Below are positions 25,944 to 34,777 of a stretch of DNA of 64,000 bases, piece after piece. The first letter of the stretch is position 1. Every line of letters begins with the position of its first letter. The position numbers were made by a program, and so were the translations under genes. The DNA is from Tectiglobus sp965247245 (GTDB taxonomy: Bacteria > Pseudomonadota > Alphaproteobacteria > Rhizobiales > Hyphomicrobiaceae): assembly GCA_965247245.1 (NCBI GenBank), contig CBDFGV010000002.1, positions 372,001-436,000 of the forward strand, read 5' to 3'. Below the pieces are notes generated by a model. That model ran no database searches and was not told the origin of the DNA. It saw only the letters and a program-made list of their open reading frames with translations.

Positions 25944-26813
25944 ATGCCGATGACTAAGACGTTTGAGTTTGAAGAACTAGACTTGGAGTATCTCCGCCAT
26001 GGAGATGCGCCTTTGTTGGCTCGTCTTTACGCGCCGACAGGCTCAGGTCCATATCCGATGTTGATCGATCTGCATGGTGGTGCCTGGTGCAACGGTGATC
26101 GCACCAACAATCAGTTGTTGTGCCGTGCGATTGCGCAATCGGGTGTTGTTGTAGCTTCGCTTGATTTTCGACAGCCGCCTGCTGCCGGCTATCCGCATGT
26201 CATGGCCGACATTCACTTTGGCTTACGCTGGCTCAAAGCCAATGCGGAGAGGTTCTCCGGACGGGCCGATAGAGTAGGACTTATGGGGATTTCCAGTGGG
26301 GGCCAACAGGCGATGTTGGTGGCGATGCGCCCCCACGATGCTCGCTACAGCGCGATTGAGAGTTCATCGGCTGGTGATCATGATGCAACGGTGCGATGCG
26401 TCGTCTTGTGCTGGCCTGTGATCGATCCACTTGGCCGCTACCAATACGGTAAGGAACGCGTCGGCAGTGGTTTGCCTCATCCACCACACCTGCCTGATGT
26501 GTTGCCATGCCATGATCGCTACTGGGGGAGTGAGGAGGCAATGTCAGAGGGCAGCCCCGTGCGAATTCTTGAGCGTAACGAAGACTGCGCTCTGCCACCT
26601 GTGATATACTTGCAAGGTGAAGATGATCAGATGCATCCGCGGGCGCACCTGGATAAATTTGTACCGGTTTATCGGGAGCGGGGCGGAGCGCTAGATCTGG
26701 CACTTTACCCAGGCGAGGCGGAAGGCTTCATTACGCGCAATCCCAAGTCAGCGGACAACCAATCCGCAGCGATCCAGAAGATTATTGAATTTGTTCACGC
26801 CCGGCTTGGCTAA
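25944..26813 (+). CDS. HSL-type alpha/beta hydrolase
   Basis: 289 residues. The oxyanion motif LHGGAWCNGD and nucleophile GISSGG are of the hormone-sensitive-lipase type. An acid candidate follows in GEDDQMHP. Where the catalytic His normally stands (GxxHGF) this protein reads GEAEGF, so the His seems replaced by Glu; another His would have to serve. It is translated directly after the molybdenum hydroxylase (four-base gap, AGGGA site). It converges with the SMP-30 gene, overlapping by four bases. Confidence 0.82.
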   Translation: MPMTKTFEFEELDLEYLRHGDAPLLARLYAPTGSGPYPMLIDLHGGAWCNGDRTNNQLLCRAIAQSGVVVASLDFRQPPAAGYPHVMADIHFGLRWLKANAERFSGRADRVGLMGISSGGQQAMLVAMRPHDARYSAIESSSAGDHDATVRCVVLCWPVIDPLGRYQYGKERVGSGLPHPPHLPDVLPCHDRYWGSEEAMSEGSPVRILERNEDCALPPVIYLQGEDDQMHPRAHLDKFVPVYRERGGALDLALYPGEAEGFITRNPKSADNQSAAIQKIIEFVHARLG

Positions 26814-27718
26814 TTGCTCCGGTACAATTTGTACCATGGGTGCGGGTTACCCGGGGTTTTGACGCGCAACGTGTAGACGCCGGTGTGAGCACAGCATAGC
26901 AAAGTGCGCAAATCTGGCCCGCCGAACGCGAAATTGACTGCCTGCTCGGGCCATTTGATGACCCCAATACGCGAGCCGTCTGGCTCAAAGACCCAGATAC
27001 CGCCAGGACCGGTGCAATATACACGACCAGCACTGTCGACTTTCAGTCCATCAGGAATTCCTGGTTCATCGCCTTCGTTCATATCAGCAAAGATACTGCG
27101 TCGGATCATATTGCCTTTGCTGTCCAAGTCGATGGCATGAATGAATTTGCAGGTCCGCGTGTTCGCAACATAAAGGCGTGTCTCATCGGGTGAGAATGCG
27201 AGCCCATTTGGGTACTCGCACTGAACCACGCGTGAGAGCTGACCATCGGGACTAAGCCGATAGACGCCAGCACCAATCCACTTGCCGTCAATGCCCTCGG
27301 GGCCAGGGATTTCTCGCTCGTGGAACGCAATCCGTTGATCGGGATCAGTGAAGTAGATATCGCCGTTGGAATGGCAGATCGCATCGTTTGGCCGGGCGAA
27401 GCGACCGCCCTCAAAACTTTCGGCAATGGCCTCGACAGAGCCGTCCTGGTTGGTCCGCGTCACACGCCTTGCTAAGCCTTCGCAGTTGATCAAGTTCCCG
27501 TTGAGATCGAATGTATTGCCATTGCCGCCATTTGTTTCGCGCACAAGCTCCGGCTCTTCACCCAAAACGATGCGCAACAACTTATTCTGCCGGATGTCGA
27601 CGAAGTACCAGAAATCGTCCGGATGCCATAACGGCCCTTCCGTGAAGATGAAACCACCGGCGACCTTTTCGGGCTCGCTCGTTTCCAGGATTGAGGACAA
27701 GTCTCCGATATGATCCAT
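26810..27718 (-). CDS. SMP-30/gluconolactonase-like beta-propeller
   Basis: 302 residues of six-bladed propeller sequence: FTEGPLWHPDDFWYFVD at the start, ARPNDAICHSNGDIYFTDP, YPNGLAFSPDETRLYV, IPDGLKVDSAGRVYCTG. Glu and Asn/Asp residues in those motifs bind the divalent metal of the family, which hydrolyses aldono- and other lactones. ATG at 27718 follows GGGGAG. There is no signal peptide. It diverges from a GMC oxidoreductase gene, so the two may act in the same oxidation-then-lactone-opening route. Confidence 0.88.
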   Translation of the reverse strand: MDHIGDLSSILETSEPEKVAGGFIFTEGPLWHPDDFWYFVDIRQNKLLRIVLGEEPELVRETNGGNGNTFDLNGNLINCEGLARRVTRTNQDGSVEAIAESFEGGRFARPNDAICHSNGDIYFTDPDQRIAFHEREIPGPEGIDGKWIGAGVYRLSPDGQLSRVVQCEYPNGLAFSPDETRLYVANTRTCKFIHAIDLDSKGNMIRRSIFADMNEGDEPGIPDGLKVDSAGRVYCTGPGGIWVFEPDGSRIGVIKWPEQAVNFAFGGPDLRTLLCCAHTGVYTLRVKTPGNPHPWYKLYRSN

Positions 27719-27880
27719 TCGCGAAACTCCCCGGCGTGTGATTTGAGTGTTCGGGCACTGTGTCGTTGGACCTGATCTTATAACGGCCATATGCGCGCGA
27801 AAACGTTGATCAACGACACACATCGGATGATTGCACCGTTGGCGTAGACGGTAGTCAGTGCTTTGCTAAGCTCGTATCGG

Positions 27881-29497
27881 ATGCGAATGGGGCGATCGGT
27901 GCAGCACGCAGAATCTCAGAGCTATGATTTCATTGTCGTTGGTGCGGGCTCCGCCGGCGCCGTTGTTGCCAACCGATTGTCCGCAGATCCACGGAACAAA
28001 GTTCTGCTGCTTGAGGCGGGGCCGGCTGGCAATGTCTGGTCGCGGATACCTATCGGCTATGCCAAGACGCTCAACAACCCAACGGTCAACTGGCGCTACT
28101 GGGCAGAGCCCGAAGCAAGCACAAGTGGACGACGTCTTTACGTGCCACGCGGCAAGATCCTAGGTGGCACCAGTACGATCAATGGCATGGCGTTCGTGCG
28201 CGGCCAGGCGCAAGACTTCGATACCTGGGCGCAGATGGGCAACACCGGGTGGAGTTACGAGGATGTTCTGCCGCTCTTCAAGCGGATGGAAAGTTACTCC
28301 GACGGAGACAGTCAGTTTCGCGGCCGGGAAGGCCCACTGCGCGTCACCGATCCTGCGCCGAGTGAACCTCTCTATCGCGCACTGATCGACGCTGCTGAAG
28401 AAATCGGCATTCGCCATAACACCGATTACAACGGTGCCAGCCAGGATGGCATCGCTATGAGTCAGGCATCGATATCCGGCGGGCGGCGGATGAGCACCGC
28501 CCATTGTTATCTTGATCCAATTCGCGATCGCGCCAACCTACGCATTGTTACAGATGCGCTGACCGAGAAGTTGGAGATAACTGCACGCCAGTGCACCGGT
28601 GTGCGCTACTCCGTGGATGGCAAGATTCACCTGGCGCGCGCGACTCGCGACGTCATCGTCAGCGCCGGCACAATCAACTCGCCGCAACTTCTCGAGCTAT
28701 CCGGAATTGGACAACCCGAGCGCTTACGTGCTCTCGGTATCGAGGTCCTGCATGAACTTGGTGGCGTTGGTGAGAACCTGCGTGATCATTATGCGCCACG
28801 CACACGCTGGGCTATCGATGCCAAGGGCTACACCTTCAATGATCGCGGGCGCGGTCTCGGCTTGGTCAATCAAGCGCTACGCTATCTTATCACGCGAGAG
28901 GGTATGCTGGGCATGGTCGCTGCACCAATCCGTGCGTTTGTCTTCTCACGAGAAGGCCTCGCCACGCCGGACTTGTTACTCGGCTGGGTACCAATGTTGT
29001 ATGAACCCGGCCCCAAGCTTTCGAAGCAATCCGGCCTAACCTGCTATGCGCATCCAATGCGACCCGAGAGCAAAGGCCACATCCACATCGCATCGTCGGA
29101 TCCGCGCGAACCGCCGCGCATCAACTATAACTTCCTCTCCGCCTCCATCGATGGAGAACTAACGATCAAGGCCATCCAAATCGCACGCTCGATTATGCGC
29201 GCGAAAGTGCTGGCTCCGCTGCAGATCTCGGAGCTGGCTCCCGGCAGCGCACTCAAAACGGACGATGAACTTCTGGGCTGGATCAAGGACGTCGGAGAAA
29301 CAACCTATCATCCAGTTGGGACGTGCAAGATGGGAACGGACGAGATGGCGGTCGTTGACCCACAGTTGCGCGTGAGGGGAATAGGCGGGCTGCGCATTGC
29401 CGATGCCTCGATCATGCCGACACTGACGTCAGGTAATACGAATGCGCCTTCCATTATGATTGGCGAAAAGGCGTCCGATCTGGTTTTGAGCACCTGA
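27881..29497 (+). CDS. GMC-family FAD oxidoreductase (choline dehydrogenase-like)
   Basis: 538 residues. The FAD Rossmann motif VVGAGSAGAVVANRLS stands near residue 20, GMC signature 1 is in RGKILGGTSTINGM, and signature 2 in SAGTINSPQLLELSGIG. The active-site His and Asn are expected in HPVGTCKMG and GNTNAPSIMIGEKA. It oxidises an alcohol, perhaps a choline-like or aromatic one. Start is ATG at 27881; ATG at 27887 or GTG at 27899 are possible. It ends 24 bases before the convergent MttB-like gene. Confidence 0.88.
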   Translation: MRMGRSVQHAESQSYDFIVVGAGSAGAVVANRLSADPRNKVLLLEAGPAGNVWSRIPIGYAKTLNNPTVNWRYWAEPEASTSGRRLYVPRGKILGGTSTINGMAFVRGQAQDFDTWAQMGNTGWSYEDVLPLFKRMESYSDGDSQFRGREGPLRVTDPAPSEPLYRALIDAAEEIGIRHNTDYNGASQDGIAMSQASISGGRRMSTAHCYLDPIRDRANLRIVTDALTEKLEITARQCTGVRYSVDGKIHLARATRDVIVSAGTINSPQLLELSGIGQPERLRALGIEVLHELGGVGENLRDHYAPRTRWAIDAKGYTFNDRGRGLGLVNQALRYLITREGMLGMVAAPIRAFVFSREGLATPDLLLGWVPMLYEPGPKLSKQSGLTCYAHPMRPESKGHIHIASSDPREPPRINYNFLSASIDGELTIKAIQIARSIMRAKVLAPLQISELAPGSALKTDDELLGWIKDVGETTYHPVGTCKMGTDEMAVVDPQLRVRGIGGLRIADASIMPTLTSGNTNAPSIMIGEKASDLVLST

Positions 29498-29521
29498 TTT
29501 GCAACGACGCGCGGTATTCGA

Positions 29522-31084
29522 TCACGTTCCGAGAGGTGGCGCGCCCCCCTCTTGCTTGCGCTTGGCGATAAACTCATCGAGTTGGGCAAGCCGCGTACTG
29601 TCATGAGACGGCGGCTGGAACTCTTCCAAACGCTGTTGCCAGATCTGATTTGCGCGATCCATAACGGATGGTTTACCAGCCTCTTCCCATTGTCCGAGGT
29701 TGGAGCGGTCAGAGACCAGCGGCTCATAGAATGCCGTGCGATATCGCTCCATGGTGTGCGGTGTCGCGAAGAAATGGCCGCCAGGCTCAACCTCGGCTAT
29801 CGCTGAGAGTGCCAAGCTGGCCTCATCAACGCTCTCTGGCCGGCAGAGTTCAGCCAACCCTTGAACCATCTCCATATCGGCGATCATTTTTTCATATCCA
29901 ATTGTCAGGCCGCCCTCAAGCCAACCAGCACTGTGGATGACAACTGTTGCACCCGCCATCATGGCAGCCCAAGCACTCATGTGGGTCTCGTGCGCGGCCT
30001 GGGCGTCTGCGAGGTTTGCACCTGTGCCAGCGGAGGCCCGCCATGGCAGCCCCAAGTGCCGAGCCAGTTGACCAGAGGCCAACGTGGCTTTGACATGTTC
30101 GGGTGTGCCAAATGCTGGCGAACCCGATCGCATGTCGACGCTGGAGCAGAAGCTGCCATAGAGCACGGGTGCTCCCGGCCGAGCAATCTGAGCTAGCGTG
30201 ATTCCGGCCAGGGCTTCCGCGTGTTGCAGCGTTAGTGCGCCAGCCAACGTAATCGGTGCCATGGCACCCGCCAGGCAGAATGGCGTGATAAAGCTCACCT
30301 GGCCATATCTCGCGAAATCAATGATGCCTTGTGCCATGGGCGCATCAATCTGGCGGGGAGAGTTCGTATTGATGACGGTAAAGGTATGCGGCGCACTTAT
30401 GAACTCATCATTCGAAACACCACGAGCAATTCTGACCATCTCGAAGCAGTCTTCAATCTGACCGCGACCGCGAGCATGTACGACTGGAACTTTTTCACTC
30501 ACCGTCAACTTGACCCGCGTTGCGTCGAGATGCCGTGTCGCTGGTGGGATGTCCTGAATTTCGACGGTGCCACCCTGTACCTGTAAAGCCGAAAAGCTAG
30601 CATTAAGCCGCATGAGCTCGTCGTAATCTGACAACGATCCAGCACGACGGCCACGTTGCTGATCATATGTATAGGGGCAGCCACCACCTGGCGTGAAACT
30701 CAAGCGACCAAGTTCAAGGCGAAGATCAAGCTCTTGGCGTGCTCCCTTCAGCAAGAAGGACTTGGGCGCGGATGCAATCGCCTCATGCACAATCTCGCGG
30801 CCAATGCAGACTATCTGCGTTTCATTGTCGACAATGGCTCCAGCCTCACGAAACAAATCGCGCGCTTCCGGCAGCAGGATCTTGATACCGAGCTCTTCTA
30901 AAACGTGGACGGCATTGTCGTGAATGGCAGCAGTCTCGTCATCGGAGTATAGCGTCAAAGGCACAAAGGGATTGATCAGGTTATGATAGTCAACTTCTCT
31001 ATCAGACAGTTGTGCCCCTTCGTCGTTGCTACGCCGTCGTTGTCGGCGCCTCGCTCCCTTCTTGTGATCTGCGACCTCGGTCAT
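29522..31084 (-). CDS. Trimethylamine methyltransferase (MttB) family protein, non-pyrrolysine
   Basis: 520 residues of the MttB superfamily (NAVHVLEELGIKILLP, FTPGGGCPYTYD, the TIM-barrel body to GGHFFATPHTMERY). There is no in-frame amber codon, so it is a pyrrolysine-free member. Such members demethylate quaternary amines or other methylated compounds onto a corrinoid protein, which is not encoded nearby. ATG at 31084 was chosen because GGAGG precedes it; GTG at 31102 overlaps the SDR stop. It is the last gene of the MarR-SDR-MttB run. Confidence 0.85.
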   Translation of the reverse strand: MTEVADHKKGARRRQRRRSNDEGAQLSDREVDYHNLINPFVPLTLYSDDETAAIHDNAVHVLEELGIKILLPEARDLFREAGAIVDNETQIVCIGREIVHEAIASAPKSFLLKGARQELDLRLELGRLSFTPGGGCPYTYDQQRGRRAGSLSDYDELMRLNASFSALQVQGGTVEIQDIPPATRHLDATRVKLTVSEKVPVVHARGRGQIEDCFEMVRIARGVSNDEFISAPHTFTVINTNSPRQIDAPMAQGIIDFARYGQVSFITPFCLAGAMAPITLAGALTLQHAEALAGITLAQIARPGAPVLYGSFCSSVDMRSGSPAFGTPEHVKATLASGQLARHLGLPWRASAGTGANLADAQAAHETHMSAWAAMMAGATVVIHSAGWLEGGLTIGYEKMIADMEMVQGLAELCRPESVDEASLALSAIAEVEPGGHFFATPHTMERYRTAFYEPLVSDRSNLGQWEEAGKPSVMDRANQIWQQRLEEFQPPSHDSTRLAQLDEFIAKRKQEGGAPPLGT

Positions 31085-31101
31085 GTGCTCGCTTGCCTCC
31101 A

Positions 31102-31806
31102 CTAGACGGAACGCGTTAGGCCTCCATCGACGCGCAGGTTTTGCCCCGTGATGTAGCTTGAGGCATCACTGACCAAGAAACTGATCGTCTCCGATAATTC
31201 GCCGACCCGTGCGTATCTCCCCATCGGTATACGAGCCGTCCGCTCGGGCTTTTCCGGAAGACTATCGATAAAGCCTGGCAGGACGTTGTTCATGCGGATG
31301 CCATCTCGAGCATGCTTGTCGGCGTAAAGTTTGGTGTAGGCAGCCAGACCTGCACGAAAGACACCGGAGGTCGGGAAGTCCGGATCCGGCTCGAAGACGG
31401 CGAAGGTTGAAACGTTGACGATCGCACCCTTGCCCTGCTGTTTCATCACGGGTGTCACCAAACGGACGGCGCGCACGATATTCAACAAGTAGTAGTCCAA
31501 GCCGAGATGCCAATCGCTATCCGGGATCTCATCGACATCGCCTTTCGGGCCGTGGCCGGCGCAATTGACGAGACCATCAATGCGACCGAACTCGGACACA
31601 GCCTTGGTGATGAAGGCCTCTAGATCGGCTGGCTCAAGGTTTGAGCCGGTGAAACCCAAGCCACCCAACTCCTTGCCAAGCGCTTCCCCCTTGCCTGACG
31701 ATGACATGACGCCGACACGGTAGTTCATACTTGCAAGCTTGCGTGCCGCATCGGCGCCAATGCCGCTACCACCACCGACAATCAGAGCTACGGGTCGTTC
31801 ACTCAT
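31102..31806 (-). CDS. SDR-family protein with atypical active site
   Basis: 234 residues. The nucleotide-binding motif GGGSGIG and NCAG (motif after beta 4) are present, and the catalytic Ser is likely in NVSTFA. The YxxxK pair is not seen: where it belongs the sequence is SGVFRAGLAAY, giving Arg for Lys and Ser for Tyr. The C-terminus (DASSYITGQNLRVDGG) is typical. ATG at 31806 follows GGGAG. Its stop touches the MttB-like gene, so both act in one transcript, perhaps oxidising an intermediate made by demethylation. Confidence 0.82.
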   Translation of the reverse strand: MSERPVALIVGGGSGIGADAARKLASMNYRVGVMSSSGKGEALGKELGGLGFTGSNLEPADLEAFITKAVSEFGRIDGLVNCAGHGPKGDVDEIPDSDWHLGLDYYLLNIVRAVRLVTPVMKQQGKGAIVNVSTFAVFEPDPDFPTSGVFRAGLAAYTKLYADKHARDGIRMNNVLPGFIDSLPEKPERTARIPMGRYARVGELSETISFLVSDASSYITGQNLRVDGGLTRSV

Positions 31807-31897
31807 ATCGTTGTCTCCCATATTCCAATCCAGCCACTCTCACCGCAATCCGGATCGCATGCACCGAGGGCTGCTGACAAAAGCACAACTCCAGACA

Positions 31898-32464
31898 CTA
31901 TTGGCTCTGCTGCTCGACGCAAATCATTTCGCAGTCCTGAGCAGAGAGACCGACATTAAGCAAACCGCAATGGTGCGGCTCCCGCCTCGATGAACCAACG
32001 TCAGCCACAAAGTGACGACAGGTTTTGCACTGGCCGAAGCGCTGACCGCCGTTCGAACGAATGATCTCGCGCAAGAGCGCCGCGAGCATGTCTGCCAACT
32101 CGGCAACTTGACTGCCGAGAGCCGCCGAGAGTTCATCAGCGAGCCTTCGAATGGGATCACTGGCAAGCTTAGCGCGCCCAACGTCGGTCAGCTCAACGTT
32201 GACAGACCGCTTGTCCGTTTCGCTGGGAATGCGCTCAACATACCCTTTGCGCTCAAGCGCGATAATCGACTGAGACATGGTTCCGCGTGTGGTTGCTAGA
32301 TACTTTGTCAAGGCCATCGGCGTGCGCGAGAACCGGTTGGCCCGCGCCAGATATCTCAACACAGCCCACTGCGCCGGATAGAGATCACCGACCTGCTCTT
32401 CCGTTCGGGCTAAACGTCCGATCCTCTCCAACAAATTAGCTGCCAGCAGCGCGTCGTCCGACAT
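31898..32464 (-). CDS. MarR-family regulator with Cys-rich C-terminus
   Basis: 188 residues. The winged-helix part has TPMALTKYLATTRGTMSQSI (recognition helix region) and GYVERIPSETDKRSVNVELT (wing). A C-terminal tail carries CKTCRHF, HHCGLL and DCEMIC, five Cys that could bind a metal or Fe-S cluster and make binding responsive to redox or metal state. ATG at 32464 follows GAGG. Upstream are two copies of a GTATCGAGTCGA motif, probable operators controlling both this MarR-SDR-MttB operon and the divergent secreted protein. Confidence 0.88.
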   Translation of the reverse strand: MSDDALLAANLLERIGRLARTEEQVGDLYPAQWAVLRYLARANRFSRTPMALTKYLATTRGTMSQSIIALERKGYVERIPSETDKRSVNVELTDVGRAKLASDPIRRLADELSAALGSQVAELADMLAALLREIIRSNGGQRFGQCKTCRHFVADVGSSRREPHHCGLLNVGLSAQDCEMICVEQQSQ

Positions 32465-32480
32465 GCGAGATCCTCATTTT

Positions 32481-32549
32481 GTATCGAGTCGAAATTTATA
32501 TTGACTCACAGGACGGATTGCATCATCTAATTATGTATCGAGTCGATAC
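32481..32549. promoter_or_regulatory. Two candidate MarR operators
   Basis: In the 108-bp divergent gap, a perfect palindrome GTATCGA-G-TCGATAC lies at 32535-32549, and an imperfect copy GTATCGAGTCGAAAT at 32481-32495. Their centres are 54 bp apart, close to five helical turns, so two dimers could bind on one face. The position between the regulator and a divergent gene supports autoregulation. Confidence 0.7.
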
Positions 32550-32572
32550 TAAATACTATGGAGTAACACGAA

Positions 32573-33304
32573 ATGAAGATCACGCCGACGGTTTTGGCGC
32601 TTGCCTCTACGATGATGCTCGCAGCGACCGCGTCCCGGGGCAGCGATGTCGCCTCCTCGTCATCAATCCCGGATAACCCAAGCTTTGACATCCAGAAGGC
32701 TTCGATCAAGCGCGACGGACAAAGTCTGATCTTTCGGATGGACGTCGCCGGAAAGGCTGGATCAAAGACACCTCAGGCCATTGGAAAGCTCAAAGGCTCG
32801 ACGGTCTTTTCCTACGTTTGGCCAACAAGCTTCGACCCATCGACGGTAGGGTTTGGCAAGAAGACCGGAATTCTCGCCTTTGCAGTGACGTCTCATCCTG
32901 ACTTTGATGACACGCCCCTGTTCGATGAAGATGGAGATGGTGACCCAGCCAACGATGGACGCATTTGGCACAGCCACTGGGTTGTGCTGACCAAGACGGA
33001 TTCATGCGGCCCGTCTGGACTCAAGGTGCGGGATATCAAGAAGGGCGAAAAGTTTGATTTGCCAAAAACCTGGCCGGAACTCCCAATCTTTATTGATAGT
33101 CCGGGCTGGCACCCCAAGTTCACCTCAACCTCGGTTGAAGTCCGCGTACCTTTCGAAAGGACGGCGAGACTTGAGGGTGTATCCTTTGATGGCGTGACAT
33201 CAGCTTTGCGTGTCAATGCAAATGCGCACGTGCCACTTTTGTGCGTGAGTGCGGTCTACGACGTTGCATCCGGCAATCTCAGCCTGCCAGGTAAAATCCG
33301 CTGA
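32573..33304 (+). CDS. Secreted protein of unknown function, divergent from MarR regulator
   Basis: 243 residues with a signal peptide (LALASTMMLAATASRG). An acidic loop DEDGDGDPAND resembles a calcium-binding site, followed by GRIWHSHWVVL with two His. The two Cys (SCGPSG and LLCVSA) may form a disulfide in the periplasm. No family is recognised with confidence. GGAG precedes the ATG, and the promoter is covered by the palindromes assigned to the MarR regulator, so it is likely induced together with the SDR/MttB operon. Confidence 0.75.
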   Translation: MKITPTVLALASTMMLAATASRGSDVASSSSIPDNPSFDIQKASIKRDGQSLIFRMDVAGKAGSKTPQAIGKLKGSTVFSYVWPTSFDPSTVGFGKKTGILAFAVTSHPDFDDTPLFDEDGDGDPANDGRIWHSHWVVLTKTDSCGPSGLKVRDIKKGEKFDLPKTWPELPIFIDSPGWHPKFTSTSVEVRVPFERTARLEGVSFDGVTSALRVNANAHVPLLCVSAVYDVASGNLSLPGKIR

Positions 33305-33380
33305 CGCTATTTGCGGGTGTTAAGCTCGCCAACAATCTAGCACCCGCTGAACACCCTCATGACTCGAGCGTCCGGTCAGC

Positions 33381-34043
33381 TCACTTCTTGCCCTGGCCGA
33401 ACGCCTCGGCGCCTTTGGCGAGGAACGCCAGTTCGTCCTGCGTGCTCTGGCGGCCCAAAACGTCGTTGCGATGAGGAAAGCGGCCAAACTCAGCGACGAT
33501 GTTTCGGTGCCGGGTCCAACCAGTGATACTGTGTTGCACGTAGGGCTGCCACTCCTCCTGAGACGACGCCTTCAAGCGTTCAAGCAGCGACAGACCATAG
33601 TCCTGCTTGGCGACATCTTCTGAGTGATGGAACGGGTGGTAGAGCCAGATGCGCGAAACTGGGTGAAGCTCCAGATCGAGTTCCCTTTCAATGACAGACT
33701 GCACGGCGTCCATCGCGCAGGCATCTCCGCTATATGCTGCGGGTGAATGGCGATAGATATTCCGTGTGAACTGGTCGAGCAGCAAGATCAGCGCCAGGGC
33801 TCCGCCTGACGTATCACACCAGCCCATAAGCCTGCGCTCGCAGGCCTTCGCAACGAAGTCACCAAACCGTGTTCGTATCTCATCGTCCACGACGGCGCCG
33901 CCACGGTACCACCAGTCCTTCCGAGCCAAACCTGCATCGGGCGATGATTGGCTCTCACCGAGCCAAAACGCGTTGATTGCTGAGATGGTTTCTGTGCTCA
34001 ATTCAGTATATCCATTTGAAGGTTGCAAGACATCGGACAACAT
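33381..34043 (-). CDS. DUF924 family protein
   Basis: About 220 residues matching DUF924: AINAFWLGES near the N-terminus, then LILLLDQFTRNIYR, WLYHPFHHSEDVAKQD and NDVLGRQSTQDELAFL. The family is all-helical and TPR-like; its role is unknown. The start is uncertain: ATG at 34043, GTG at 34061 overlapping the opposite promoter, or a TTG closer to the domain. It diverges from an SDR gene with almost no space between, so the 5' ends share a very short promoter region. Confidence 0.85.
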   Translation of the reverse strand: MLSDVLQPSNGYTELSTETISAINAFWLGESQSSPDAGLARKDWWYRGGAVVDDEIRTRFGDFVAKACERRLMGWCDTSGGALALILLLDQFTRNIYRHSPAAYSGDACAMDAVQSVIERELDLELHPVSRIWLYHPFHHSEDVAKQDYGLSLLERLKASSQEEWQPYVQHSITGWTRHRNIVAEFGRFPHRNDVLGRQSTQDELAFLAKGAEAFGQGKK

Positions 34044-34062
34044 CCCAAGAATGGAATGCACA

Positions 34063-34746
34063 ATGGCTACGACGCTGATTACTGGGTGTGACTACGGTAT
34101 CGGGTTCGAATTTGCCCGGCAATATGCGAGCGACAATTGGCGGGTTCACGCCGTGTGCCTCAATGCCGAAAGTCGCGAGAAACTTGAGGGTCTCGACGGG
34201 GACGTTCGCTTTCACCAGGTCGATGTCGCCGATACCAAGGCACTCAAGTCGCTCGCAGCAGAGCTAAATGGCGAACCCATTGATCTGCTCATCAACAACG
34301 CCGCAACATTTGCGCCGGATGGTCCTGGAACGCTGATGCTGCCCGATATTGATGAGTTTACACGGGTCATGAAGATCAATGCAGTTGCGCCGGTCTATGT
34401 GGCCGACGCCTTTGAAACCCACGTCGCAGCGAGCCAGCAGAAGCTGATGGTCTTCATCGGGACCCGCTCAGGATCGATTGGAGACAACTCATCCGGCGGA
34501 CACTACGCCTACCGCTGCAGCAAGACAGCATTGAACATGGCGGCCAAAAGCGTTTCTGTCGATTTTGCGCAGCACGGCATCAGCGCTGCGGTACTGCATC
34601 CGGGCTCCGTCGCGACGGAAACTCGAAAGGGCGGTCAGATTTCGGTTGAAGAGAGCGTGTCCGGCATGCGCTCGGTCATCGCTCAACTAGACACCCAGTC
34701 GAGCGGCAAGTTCCTTCGCTATGATGGTGGGGAGATTGAGTGGTGA
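34063..34746 (+). CDS. Short-chain dehydrogenase/reductase
   Basis: 227 residues. The cofactor motif TGCDYGIG, the NNAA motif and a YRCSK active-site pair (YxxxK) with an upstream Ser (TRSGSI) are present, so unlike the SDR at 31102 it looks catalytically complete. ATG at 34063 is the family-like start; a longer frame overlaps the DUF924 gene. It is followed 31 bases later by an amidinotransferase-like gene on the same strand. Substrate unknown. Confidence 0.87.
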   Translation: MATTLITGCDYGIGFEFARQYASDNWRVHAVCLNAESREKLEGLDGDVRFHQVDVADTKALKSLAAELNGEPIDLLINNAATFAPDGPGTLMLPDIDEFTRVMKINAVAPVYVADAFETHVAASQQKLMVFIGTRSGSIGDNSSGGHYAYRCSKTALNMAAKSVSVDFAQHGISAAVLHPGSVATETRKGGQISVEESVSGMRSVIAQLDTQSSGKFLRYDGGEIEW

Positions 34747-34777
34747 GGGACGACTCGCTGCAGAACGGGAGGACGTG

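Noticed and set aside
29522..31084. Pyrrolysine-containing trimethylamine methyltransferase
   Set aside because: The frame has no internal amber codon; it belongs to the non-pyrrolysine part of the MttB family.
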